64,000 bases of DNA from Candidatus Gastranaerophilales bacterium (GTDB taxonomy: Bacteria > Cyanobacteriota > Vampirovibrionia > Gastranaerophilales > Gastranaerophilaceae). The stretch is from NCBI GenBank assembly GCA_944325515.1, contig CALVAO010000004.1, positions 62,001 through 126,000 of the forward strand. Reading direction: 5' to 3'. The position numbers and the translations under genes were made by a program. The notes beneath the pieces are model-generated. The model was not told where the DNA came from and ran no database searches. It saw nothing but the letters and a program-made list of their open reading frames with translations. This document shows positions 36,158 to 44,900 of the stretch, in pieces (positions within the stretch are counted from its first letter, which is position 1; each line of letters starts with the position of its first letter).

Positions 36158-37331
36158 AATCTATCTCCTTTTTGAATTCTTCTATAAACTGTACTATTAA
36201 ATCTTCCAGCAAACCAGCTTCCAGCTCATCCGGTTCCAGAGTAACTCTTTTAGCCGGAATTGTCTGATTATTATACATTATATCAATATTAATTTTTGAA
36301 AGCCCTGGAGTAGTAATTTTTAGAGAGGCAATAGTGTTACGGCTTTTTATAGTCATTACAGCAATACCGTCACCTGTTGATTGTTCTATCTGCACTCCGA
36401 ATAATTTACTATTATATTTTTGCTGGGTATGATAAAAAACCGGTGTTATAATATTTTCCATACGCCGGTTAAATTCCTGCCGGTACATTTTGAATGTCTG
36501 ACCGCTTGCATCAAGTTTCTCGCCGGTTTTAATATAATTTTTTTCATAATTAATAGCTTCATGAAGCTTATTAAGCACTTCATTTACAAGCTGCTGCCTG
36601 CTTTTGCTATTAACGCTTGCAAAACCTGCATACATTTTTTCCTGCAGTTGACCTTGTATTTTTATCCAAATTTTTTGCGCATTCTCAATATCAGTATCAT
36701 ACAATAATAAAAAATACTTATTTGCCGCATATGTCATTAATACATCGTTTTTTCTTATATTATTTAGAATTGCCTTCTCTACCGTATTAGGCTGTATAAA
36801 AAACTTATTGTTTTCATTTGGAGAAATAGCTGCTAATACAGCCTGCCCCGAACTGTCTTTTATGGATTTAAGTTCTTCATCCAGAATTTCTGTATAATTA
36901 TTAAAAACTTCATTATTAGACGAAATCAAACTTTCCTTGACCAGCATATCACGGTATTGCTTATTTTTTCTTATCAAAGAAGATACATTCAAAGCAGAAA
37001 TCAACTGCGCATGCATTTCTTTATCCGGAGTAAGAGGAGTTATACAGGATAAAGCTCCAAGCGTATATGCATTAATCTTAAATTGTTCATTTTCATTATA
37101 AGAAAAAACTATACACACATTGTCTTGCAAATGCTTTAATAAATCCAGCGTACCAGTTTCCGCACCTTCACTGTTAATTATAAACAGAGAAGGCTTAACG
37201 ATTTGCATTTTTTCATAAACTTCTTTAAATGAAAATTTAAATAACTCATCCTGTTTTCTGAGTACAAGTTTTGGTGTAATGTACTCAAAAAAATCAGAAT
37301 CATCTGAAACGAGAATTATTCTGGTCTGCAT
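36144..37331 (-). CDS. Receiver-like and degenerate GGDEF protein
   Basis: 395 residues. N-terminal receiver-like domain (about 1-115; IILVSDDSDFFEYI) that lacks the standard phospho-Asp context (LFIINSEGAET at the expected position). The middle (about 140-260) reads as a GGDEF fold in which the catalytic GG[D/E]EF is replaced by YAANKYFLLLYD, so it should not make c-di-GMP. The C-terminal part is an unknown domain. Upstream of an isochorismatase gene; downstream of an HDOD gene. Regulatory role inferred. Confidence 0.65.
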   Translation of the reverse strand: MQTRIILVSDDSDFFEYITPKLVLRKQDELFKFSFKEVYEKMQIVKPSLFIINSEGAETGTLDLLKHLQDNVCIVFSYNENEQFKINAYTLGALSCITPLTPDKEMHAQLISALNVSSLIRKNKQYRDMLVKESLISSNNEVFNNYTEILDEELKSIKDSSGQAVLAAISPNENNKFFIQPNTVEKAILNNIRKNDVLMTYAANKYFLLLYDTDIENAQKIWIKIQGQLQEKMYAGFASVNSKSRQQLVNEVLNKLHEAINYEKNYIKTGEKLDASGQTFKMYRQEFNRRMENIITPVFYHTQQKYNSKLFGVQIEQSTGDGIAVMTIKSRNTIASLKITTPGLSKINIDIMYNNQTIPAKRVTLEPDELEAGLLEDLIVQFIEEFKKEIDYGNT

Positions 37332-37342
37332 TTATACCGCCC

Positions 37343-38140
37343 TTAAGCTAATTCAGAGATAAGAAGTTCGGATTTTTGCATTATAGTATTTCTTAAATCT
37401 TCAATATCGGCAAAATCTATCCCGAGAGTTTTAATAAAATCTTTATCAAGAGTGCTCGGGTTAAAATTATCCTGTACTAATTTATCAACCATACATACAA
37501 GATTGCATGGAAGCGGTATTGAAGAAAGTGACGGTGTATGGTGGTAAGATATTATATTTGCCAGCAATATAGGAAGCTGCCATCTTTTTGCCATCAAAGA
37601 CCCAGTTTTTACGTGATCTGAATCGAAATATTTTTTCTCCGCATCAAGAACATCAGCACCATCGCGAACAGCATCCAGCACTTTATTGTACAGTTTTTCA
37701 TTTGCCATATGTAATACCATCTTACCGACATCATGAACAAATCCGGCAATAAAAGCCTCATCAGAATCCATTACCTTTGTTACATTCGCCAGATATTCAC
37801 ATCCTGCAGCAACGCGCATTGAGTGTTTCCACAACTCTTTGTCGCCCTGATTTGACATCATAGGTTTCATTGCTACAGCAACTATAATGTTTTTAACTTT
37901 AACCATTCCCAGCAGAGAAAGCGCAATACTTATTGAACTTATCTGTTGAGAGAATCCGTAATATGCAGAATTAACCAGTGCAAGAATTTTTATTGTCAAA
38001 GACTGGTCATACATAACAATGTCGCCCAGTTCTTTCATACTGGCTGTTGGTTTCTTCATTATATTTAACGCCTTTACTATTACGCTCGGCATTGCGTGAA
38101 TATCTTTTACACTGTTTACTAATTCTATAGTTTTATCCAT
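37343..38140 (-). CDS. HDOD domain protein
   Basis: 265 residues. HDOD domain with the features AMPSVIVKALNIMKKPTASM, the motif YDQSLTIKILALVNSAYYG, FVHDVGKMVL and SYHHTPSL. HDOD proteins are signalling partners without established catalysis. The ATG at 38140 is used, with AGGTGA upstream; the preceding GTG at 38149 would abut the ftsX stop. Twelve bases before the next gene. Confidence 0.88.
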   Translation of the reverse strand: MDKTIELVNSVKDIHAMPSVIVKALNIMKKPTASMKELGDIVMYDQSLTIKILALVNSAYYGFSQQISSISIALSLLGMVKVKNIIVAVAMKPMMSNQGDKELWKHSMRVAAGCEYLANVTKVMDSDEAFIAGFVHDVGKMVLHMANEKLYNKVLDAVRDGADVLDAEKKYFDSDHVKTGSLMAKRWQLPILLANIISYHHTPSLSSIPLPCNLVCMVDKLVQDNFNPSTLDKDFIKTLGIDFADIEDLRNTIMQKSELLISELA

Positions 38141-38149
38141 ATCAATCAC

Positions 38150-39058
38150 CTATACTTGTAAATGTTTTTTTATAGACAGGAAGCTTCCAATTGCTCCAAA
38201 CGCTGTACCTATTAATAATAACGATATAATAACAATATTTTGTGCATAAGCAGGGTTTGGAATCAAGAAGAATTTATGAACATTAATCAGAAGTCCCTGC
38301 ACCCAATTAAGCGGTACTACTGCAATAACAGAAGAGACAAAGCCGTAAAAAGCGCCCTGCATAATTAAAGGAGTTTTTATGTACCAGTTGCTAACTCCCA
38401 TAAGCCGCATTATTTCAATTTCATCTTTTCTCGACTGTATTACCAGCTGAATTGTGTTATTAATAATTGTTATTGTTAATGCTGCTGACACAATTATTAC
38501 AAAAATCATTGTCGTATTAAATACGTTTGTCAGCACCTGCATTTTCTTAGCAAGCTCTTTTGCGTATCCGATATCTTCCACACCGGAAATCGGCTTAATT
38601 TGATTAAACACTTCCCCGATGTTTTCCGGCTTATCAACACTTACGCGCAGTGTATCCGGAAGCGGATTTGTAATATCATGAAGCCCCAGTTCCTGTTTTA
38701 AGCTGTTCCATGATTCTTCTTTTGTTTTCAGAGTAACACTTTTTACATGTTTAATCTCTTTAATTCTATCTTTTATTATCGACGGAGATGAATTAGCTTT
38801 AAGATAAACCGAAATTTCCAGAACATTGCCGAGTTCATTTGCAAAAGTAGACAGAGAGAGCGTAAATCTAAACAATACGCCGAATAGAGTTAATATAGCA
38901 GCCATAGTTGTTATAATAACGAGATTAATAATCCCCGTTCTTTTTATATCGTTAACTGCTTCCATAACTATTCTGTATATTATACGCAGTTCGCACAGCC
39001 AATCTTTAGGAATGTGCTTTTTTACCTGTTTTTTAAGCTGCTGTCTGCTATTGTCCAT
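38150..39058 (-). CDS. ftsX: Cell division protein FtsX
   Basis: 302 residues. Four membrane helices (near 38-60, 180-205, 232-255, 270-295) with an extracellular loop between the first two, and FtsX permease motifs (RKDEIEIMRLMGVSNWYIKTP near 212-232). Forms FtsEX with the upstream ATPase; it controls peptidoglycan hydrolases at the septum. Overlaps ftsE by 11 bp. Confidence 0.94.
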   Translation of the reverse strand: MDNSRQQLKKQVKKHIPKDWLCELRIIYRIVMEAVNDIKRTGIINLVIITTMAAILTLFGVLFRFTLSLSTFANELGNVLEISVYLKANSSPSIIKDRIKEIKHVKSVTLKTKEESWNSLKQELGLHDITNPLPDTLRVSVDKPENIGEVFNQIKPISGVEDIGYAKELAKKMQVLTNVFNTTMIFVIIVSAALTITIINNTIQLVIQSRKDEIEIMRLMGVSNWYIKTPLIMQGAFYGFVSSVIAVVPLNWVQGLLINVHKFFLIPNPAYAQNIVIISLLLIGTAFGAIGSFLSIKKHLQV

Positions 39059-39725
39059 ACGTACCTGCCTGAATATCTCTTATTATCTCGCCTTTTTCAA
39101 GCGTCAAAACTCGTTTTCTAAACCTGTCTACCAGCGTATAATCGTGTGTTGACACAATAACCGTAATTCCCCTCTGGTTAATCTGTTCAAGAATTTGCAT
39201 AATTTCCAGAGAGTTTTTAGGGTCTAAATTACCTGTCGGTTCATCTGCTATCAGCAATGGCGGTCCATTCACCAGAGCTCTTGCAATACTTACACGCTGT
39301 TGTTCTCCGCCGGAGAGTTCCGTTGGTTTTGCCTTTGCTTTATCAAGCAGCCCAACAACTTTTAAAGCGCCTGTTACGCGGGTTCTAATATCAGAAGAAC
39401 TAATACCTAGAGTTCTTATCACGTATGCAATATTATCATACACGGTCTGGTTTTGCAGAAGCTTGTAATCCTGGAAAACAATCCCCATACAGCGTCTTAG
39501 ATTCGGTACTTTTTCCGGAGGCAGATTTGCTATATTAATACCGCCTATCAGTACAGTTCCGGTCGTAGGAGTTTCTTCCTTGTAAAGCATTTTTATCAAT
39601 GTTGACTTTCCGGCACCGGACGCACCGGTTATAAAAACAAACTCACCGGAGAGAATATCCAGATTTATGTTTTTTAATGCATAATTATTTTTATATTTTT
39701 TTGTAACCGATCTTAATTGTATCAT
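39048..39725 (-). CDS. ftsE: Cell division ATP-binding protein FtsE
   Basis: 225 residues. Walker [11 protein letters not shown]-loop FQDYKLL, signature [15 protein letters not shown], Walker [14 protein letters not shown]-loop STHDYTL: a complete ABC ATPase. Overlaps the transketolase-half gene as ATGA and ftsX by 11 bp. Confidence 0.96.
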   Translation of the reverse strand: MIQLRSVTKKYKNNYALKNINLDILSGEFVFITGASGAGKSTLIKMLYKEETPTTGTVLIGGINIANLPPEKVPNLRRCMGIVFQDYKLLQNQTVYDNIAYVIRTLGISSSDIRTRVTGALKVVGLLDKAKAKPTELSGGEQQRVSIARALVNGPPLLIADEPTGNLDPKNSLEIMQILEQINQRGITVIVSTHDYTLVDRFRKRVLTLEKGEIIRDIQAGTYGQ

Positions 39726-40669
39726 TTTTTCAACTCAATAATCCTATTTGCAATACTCAAAGCATCTATACCATAATATTTTAGCAGTTCATCTGGCTTG
39801 CCGCTCTGTCCGAAACAGTCATTTACACCTATTCTGATAACTTTGTGAGGCGAAGTTTCTGATAAACATTCACAAACTGCAGAACCCAGCCCGCCTATAA
39901 TGGAATGATTTTCTATTGTCACCGCTAAACCTGTTTTTTCAACACTACTTATTATAGTTCCACAATCTAACGGTTTTATAACAGGTAAATTTATAACTTC
40001 TGCATTAATACCATTTTTTTCGAGTATTTCAGCGGCTTTTAGCACTTCACAGGTAATATCTCCATATGTTAACAATGTAACATCTGAGCCTGTTTTTAGA
40101 ATATCTGCTCTGGACGGATTAAACACATAGTCACTGTCGTAAATATCCGGTACGTTTATTCTGGACAAACGTATATAGACAGGACCGTTATATTCTGCAG
40201 CATATCTTACAGCCTGCCTTGTCTGCTCATAATCAGCCGGAACGATTACCGTCATTCCGGGAAGTCCGCGCATAAGAGATACGTCTTCCAATGCTTGATG
40301 GCTTGCTCCGTCTTCTCCTACAGTAATACCGCCATGAGCGCCTATAATCTTAACATTACCGTTTTGGTAGCACACAGAATTTCTAATCTGGTCATACGCC
40401 CTGCCTGTAGCAAAAACTGCAAAAGTAGCAGCAAAGGGAATTTTACCTTCAAGCGACAGCCCGAGTGCAGTTGTAATCAAATCTTGTTCTGCAATTCCAA
40501 CATCAAAAAATCTTTCCGGAAATTGTTTTGCAAAGATTTTAGTTTGAGTAGAGCCGGACAAATCGGCATCGAGAGCAACAATATTTTTATTTTGTTCTCC
40601 TATGTGTGCCAGCTCTTCTCCAAAAGCACCTCTTATAGATTTTTTAGAATCATAGTTTATAGTATGCAT
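39722..40669 (-). CDS. Transketolase C-terminal subunit
   Basis: 315 residues equal to the second half of transketolase/DXS-type enzymes: pyrimidine-binding domain (FFDVGIAEQDLITTALGLS) and C-terminal domain (GSDVTLLTYGDITCEVLKAAEIL). Split transketolases need a separate N-terminal TPP-pyrophosphate subunit, which is normally the gene just before it, but the next upstream gene here is a 77-residue coiled-coil protein. GCGAGG before the ATG; ATGA overlap with ftsE. Confidence 0.9.
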   Translation of the reverse strand: MHTINYDSKKSIRGAFGEELAHIGEQNKNIVALDADLSGSTQTKIFAKQFPERFFDVGIAEQDLITTALGLSLEGKIPFAATFAVFATGRAYDQIRNSVCYQNGNVKIIGAHGGITVGEDGASHQALEDVSLMRGLPGMTVIVPADYEQTRQAVRYAAEYNGPVYIRLSRINVPDIYDSDYVFNPSRADILKTGSDVTLLTYGDITCEVLKAAEILEKNGINAEVINLPVIKPLDCGTIISSVEKTGLAVTIENHSIIGGLGSAVCECLSETSPHKVIRIGVNDCFGQSGKPDELLKYYGIDALSIANRIIELKK

Positions 40670-40720
40670 ATTTCCTCGCCTTCTAAAATTATAACATAAA
40701 CTATGAAAAACGCATAAAAA

Positions 40721-40954
40721 TTATTTATTCCAATAATCGCAAATCAACTTTTCTCTTTTTCTAAAGGTATTTTTCAGCTTTTCCAGCACCGGATTTTTAT
40801 CAAGATTTTCAAGTTCTTTTTTCAAGATAGCTTTTTCCAGTATCAAAGAATTATAGAGTTGATTACAAATATCAGAGGTTGCTTGATGCAGTTGGAGTTT
40901 TTTTATTTGTAATTCTTTTTGGAGTATTTGTTTTTTTAATTGATGTTTCTTCAC
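40721..40954 (-). CDS. Small coiled-coil protein
   Basis: 77 residues, very rich in Lys, Leu and Gln; almost entirely coiled coil (KKQILQKELQIKKLQLHQ, then LILEKAILKKELENLDK). Start codon GTG with AAGAGG six bases upstream. Fifty-one bases before the transketolase-half gene on the same strand. Function unknown. Confidence 0.6.
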   Translation of the reverse strand: MKKHQLKKQILQKELQIKKLQLHQATSDICNQLYNSLILEKAILKKELENLDKNPVLEKLKNTFRKREKLICDYWNK

Positions 40955-41073
40955 AAAAGACCTCTTAGAATAAGAATAAAACTTTTAATAAAATTTTGCA
41001 ATCAATCTTTTAGAGTATTCTTGTAATTATTGATTAAAATTAGGAATTAAAACTACTGGCACAATATCTGTGT

Positions 41074-41123
41074 AAAACCCCTCCCCGAAATCAAAGATTT
41101 CTACCCTCCCACAAGGGGAGGGT
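41074..41123 (+). repeat. Intergenic repeat family A, copy 1
   Basis: 50 bp, matching the inverted copy at 41443-41492 at 49 of 50 bases. Contains two internal hairpins: GAAATC/GATTTC and ACCCTCCC/GGAGGGT-type. Confidence 0.85.
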
Positions 41124-41147
41124 AAGCTGAACGCCAGACGTGACTTG

Positions 41148-41194
41148 TCCCTCGCCCCTTGTGGGAGAGGGCGGCTAGGGAGAGGGGTCTGTAT
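41148..41194 (+). repeat. Intergenic repeat family B, copy 1
   Basis: GC-rich TCCCTCGCCCCTTGTGGGAG then AGGG and GAGAGGGGT; also at 47023-47068 (direct) and about 41558-41596 (inverted). Confidence 0.75.
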
Positions 41195-41301
41195 GTTTTA
41201 GTCTACCAAATAATAAACCCTACTGAAACTAGATAAATAAATAAATAAATAAAGACAATATTCTAAATTCATCCAAAGAACAACATAAGCGCCGCGAACG
41301 T

Positions 41302-41319
41302 GTTATGCGAAAGCATAAC
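41302..41319 (+). repeat. GNRA tetraloop hairpin
   Basis: GTTATGC-GAAA-GCATAAC: 7-bp perfect stem with a GAAA loop. Confidence 0.6.
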
Positions 41320-41329
41320 GATAGAGAGT

Positions 41330-41418
41330 AGGGTGCAAATTTTTGCACCAATATTTTTCATAAACATATACACACGGACATTTTTAAATCCAATAATGGT
41401 GCAATGAATTGCACCCTA
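41330..41418. mobile_element. MITE-like element, copy 1
   Basis: About 89 bp flanked by TA on both sides, with inverted termini GGGTGCAA / TTGCACCC. Each end also forms a small palindrome (TGCAAATTTTTGCA; TGCAATGAATTGCA). A second copy lies at 46891-46982 in the same orientation, on the other side of the autotransporter gene. No transposase; a TA target suggests Tc1/IS630-type mobilisation. Confidence 0.65.
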
Positions 41419-41442
41419 CACACTCTATAAGTAAACAGCGTC

Positions 41443-41492
41443 ACCCTCCCCTTGTGGGAGGGTCGAAATCTTTGATTTCGGGGAGGGGTTTT
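41443..41492 (-). repeat. Intergenic repeat family A, copy 2 (inverted)
   Basis: Inverted match, 49 of 50 bases, to 41074-41123; the two copies face each other around the MITE-like element. Confidence 0.85.
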
Positions 41493-41557
41493 ATACTGAT
41501 ATTGCGCCTGTAGAAGTAGGGTACGCACACTTGCGCATCGATACAAACAACGTATAA

Positions 41558-41596
41558 ACCTCTCTCCCTACCCCTCTCCCGCAAGGGGCGAGGGGA
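41558..41596 (-). repeat. Intergenic repeat family B, copy 2 (inverted)
   Basis: Reverse complement reads TCCCCTCGCCCCTTGCGGGA then GAGGGGTAGGGAGAGAGG, matching 41148-41194 with small changes. Confidence 0.7.
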
Positions 41597-41797
41597 TTTC
41601 CGACACATAATGTACGTAAACAATCGCGTTTTTCTCTTTCTTTGTTACCATTTTTTTTATTTGCAAAAAAGAGAAAAAATGTTAGACCCCATCCATGTAA
41701 ATTTTTGTAACAATTCCGCATTTTTGTGTTACCTCGATAAATAAATGTGGAATGAAAAGATATATAAGGATATTACAAAAAGAATGCGAGGTTAATT

Positions 41798-41956
41798 ATG
41801 GTTGATAAAGATGCTGAAAGAGTAAAAGTGCTGCCTTGCGCTGCCTTTAGCCCGCGGGGGGGGGGGGGGGAAAACACTCTCTATGAGCGGGTTACAGCGC
41901 ACTTCTTTAACTTCCTGTGCATTACTTTTATCATTATCAACTGTTGCTTATGCTAA
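41798..41956 (+). other. Upstream start and leader frame of autotransporter
   Basis: ATG at 41798 after GCGAGG with six-base spacing, a better translation start than the ATG at 41883. The frame MVDKDAERVKVLPCAAFSPR reads into the 15-G tract and, at this length, ends at TAA 41954-41956, out of frame with the autotransporter. With 14 or 17 G it would be in frame. This makes the upstream codon the likely true start in the ON state. Confidence 0.7.
41856..41870 (+). repeat. Poly-G tract (15 G), predicted phase-variation switch
   Basis: Fifteen consecutive G just inside the 5' end of the autotransporter reading frame, between the well-placed ATG at 41798 and the ATG at 41883. Long homopolymeric tracts slip during replication. 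Sequencing error in tract length is possible. Confidence 0.9.
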
Positions 41957-44900
41957 TCCGGAAACAACAACAGAAACACCGTCTGCCGATTATGAAAAGG
42001 GATATATTTTAACACCTGTTGAAACACAAGGTGCTAATACTATAACAAAGTACGAGTTTAATGAAGAAACCAACAAACTAGAGCCTGTTTATTATCAAGT
42101 TGATTTGGCTAAAACTGAATACGGCGAAGGGGATACAACTAAGTATTTTGAGTGGTCAAAAGATGAGTATGACAAAAATTATCTATTTGGAGAAGTAAAT
42201 GAGCCTACAGAAGGTAAAACGACCATAACTGTGCATTATAATACTCCAACAGTTTCGCATAATAGGATAGAAGTGCCTGCTGGTGATACAACTTACAAAG
42301 ATTCGGGGATTATTGCTGATTTTATAAATAACACTGCCAGACCGAGAGGCGGTGCGATTTATAATGAAGGTTCAATAGGTAATATCATAGGTGATTTTAT
42401 TGGTAATTCTGCCGCCATCTCCTCCACCTACAGCCCCTCCTCTGGTGGTGCGATTTATAACAAAGGTGAAATCGGCGATATCACCGGTGATTTTATTGGT
42501 AATTCCACAGACTCCTCTGTTAACTCCTCCTCTGGCGGTGCGATTTATAACGATGAGGGTGGAACAATCGGCGATATCACCGGCGATTTTATTGGTAATT
42601 ACGCTGCCACCACCGACAACGAAGCCCACTCCTCTGGCGGTGCGATTTATAACGATGAGGGTGGAACAATCGGCGATATCACCGGCGATTTTATTGGTAA
42701 TTACGCTGCCACCACCGACAACGAAGCCCACTCCTCTGGCGGTGCGATTTATAACGATGAGGGTGGAACAATCGGCGATATCACCGGCGATTTTATTGGT
42801 AATTCCACAGACTCCTCTGGTATCTCCTCCTCTGGCGGTGCGATTTATAACAAAGGTACAATCGGCGATATCACCGGTGATTTTATTGGCAATTACGCCG
42901 TCACCACGACCCGCTACTCCTCCTATGGTGGTGCGATTTATAACAAAGGTACAATCGGCGATATCACCGGTGATTTTATTGGCAATTACGCCGTCAACAC
43001 CGCCCGCTACTCCTCCTCCTCCTATGGTGGTGCGATTTATAACGATGGGGGTGGAACAATCGGCAATATCACTGGCGATTTTATTGGTAATTCCTCCTCC
43101 TTCGATGGTGGTGCGATTTATAACGATGGGGGTGGAACAATCGGCAATATCACTGGCGATTTTATTGGTAATTCCTCCTCCTCTGGCGGTGCGATTTATA
43201 ACAAAGGTGAAATCGGCGATATCACTGGCGATTTTATTGGTAATTCCTCCTCCTCTGGCGGTGCGATTTATAACAAAGGTGAAATCGGCGATATCACTGG
43301 CGATTTTATCGGTAATTCCTCCTCCTTCGATGGTGATGCGATTTATAACAGTGGTACAATCGGTAATATTGTTAGCGATTTTATCGGTGATTCCTCCTCC
43401 TCTGGTGGTGCGATTTATAACGATGAGGGTGGAACAATCGGCAATATCACCGGCGATTTTATCGGTAATTCCTCCTACTCTGGCGGTGCGATTTATAACA
43501 GTGGTACAATCGGTAATATTGTTAGCGATTTTATTGGGAATTCCACAGACTCCTCTGGTATCTCCTCCTCTGGCGGTGCGATTTATAACAGTGGTACAAT
43601 CGGTAATATTGTTAGCGATTTTATCGGTAATTCCTCCTCCTCCACCATGCACTATGAGTCCTCTGGCGGTGCGATTTATAACAAAGGTGAAATCGGCGAT
43701 ATCACCGGCGATTTTATCGAGAATTCTTCCTCTCATATCTCCAATATTTACCAAAACGTCAACTCACTTGGCGGCGCGATTTATAACAGTGGTACAATCG
43801 GTAATATTGTTGGCGATTTTATCGGTAATTCCTCCTCCTCCAGTACAGGCACCTCTCTCTATGGCGGTGCGATTTATAATAGGGGTGAAATAGGTAACAT
43901 CACTGGCGATTTTATTGGGAATTACGCCTCTACTTCTAGCCAGAAGGTCTATGGCGGTGCGATTTATAACATAGGGGAAATTGGCAGTTTAGATGTAGAG
44001 GGTAATCTGGTCGGTGGGATTTCCGGCTCGTTCATTAATAACTACGCCACAACAAAATCTACATCAAGGCTGGCTCTTGGCGGTGCAGTTTATACAACAA
44101 AAGATATGAATTTTATAGCCAACGCCCAAACCCACACAATCAGCGGTAACTATACAGAAGACCCTACAAGAGGCAAGGTCGAAAATGCGATATTTGTAGC
44201 AACATCCTCTTCATCTTCTCCAACAATAACATTTAAAACAGAAGATGGCGGGAAATACTTGATTTATGATCAGATAGAAGGAGGCACGGTAAGTGGTACA
44301 AATATATCGTATGATTACGGCTACAACCTTACGCTCACAGGTGACGGAACCGGAACAATTGGTCTGTATAACGATATAATCAACGCCGATGTCAAGACGG
44401 ACAATGTAACAGTTGATTTTGTTAACAACGAAACTAAGGAATATGAGTTTGTTTCAATGTCAGCGGATGAAAATACCAAGTTAAATATTGATGTTGATAT
44501 TGTTTCACAAACAGCAGACCGAATAACAACCCAGGAAGATTCTTCCGGTACAATCGGCTTAAATAAGATAAACTTTATCGGGCAATATTCCGGAACACCA
44601 ATTACTGTACAAATACTTAACACACAAAATGATGATTTACAGCTATCATTATTAGATAATATTATTACAATTCCGGATATCGGAAACACTGTATATGATG
44701 ACCAAATAATAGCAGAAGCAGGTGCTATAGAGCTTGCAACAACTAATACAACAAATGACAGTATAACAATAAAAGATAAAATCTATGATGCATTGAATGT
44801 AATTACATCAAAAAGCAGCAAGGACGAACGTAATTTCACATTCCGCACAGCTGATAAATATGTTTTATCCACTGATCTTGAGTCTGCAGGAAGCGGAGTT

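Larger units (their letters stand above)
40955..41797. repeat. 843-bp repeat-dense intergenic region
   Basis: No convincing gene. It holds inverted 50-bp copies (41074-41123 and 41443-41492), inverted 40-bp GC-rich elements (41148-41194 and about 41558-41596), a GNRA-loop hairpin (41302-41319), and a MITE-like element (41330-41418). The right end contains the promoter region and leader of the autotransporter. Confidence 0.8.

Noticed and set aside
41350-41720. Short ORFs of 60-76 codons across the repeat region
   Set aside because: They run through the intergenic repeats in several frames with no ribosome-binding site or protein-like composition.
42372-43893. Long ORFs of 460 and 500 codons antisense to, and out of frame with, the autotransporter
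   Set aside because: Products of the repeated, stop-free GGAIYN array read in other frames; composition is low complexity and there is no ribosome-binding site.
42310-44080. CRISPR-like regular repeats
   Set aside because: Units are adjacent coding repeats of variable length with no unique spacers; they encode beta-helix motifs in one long frame.
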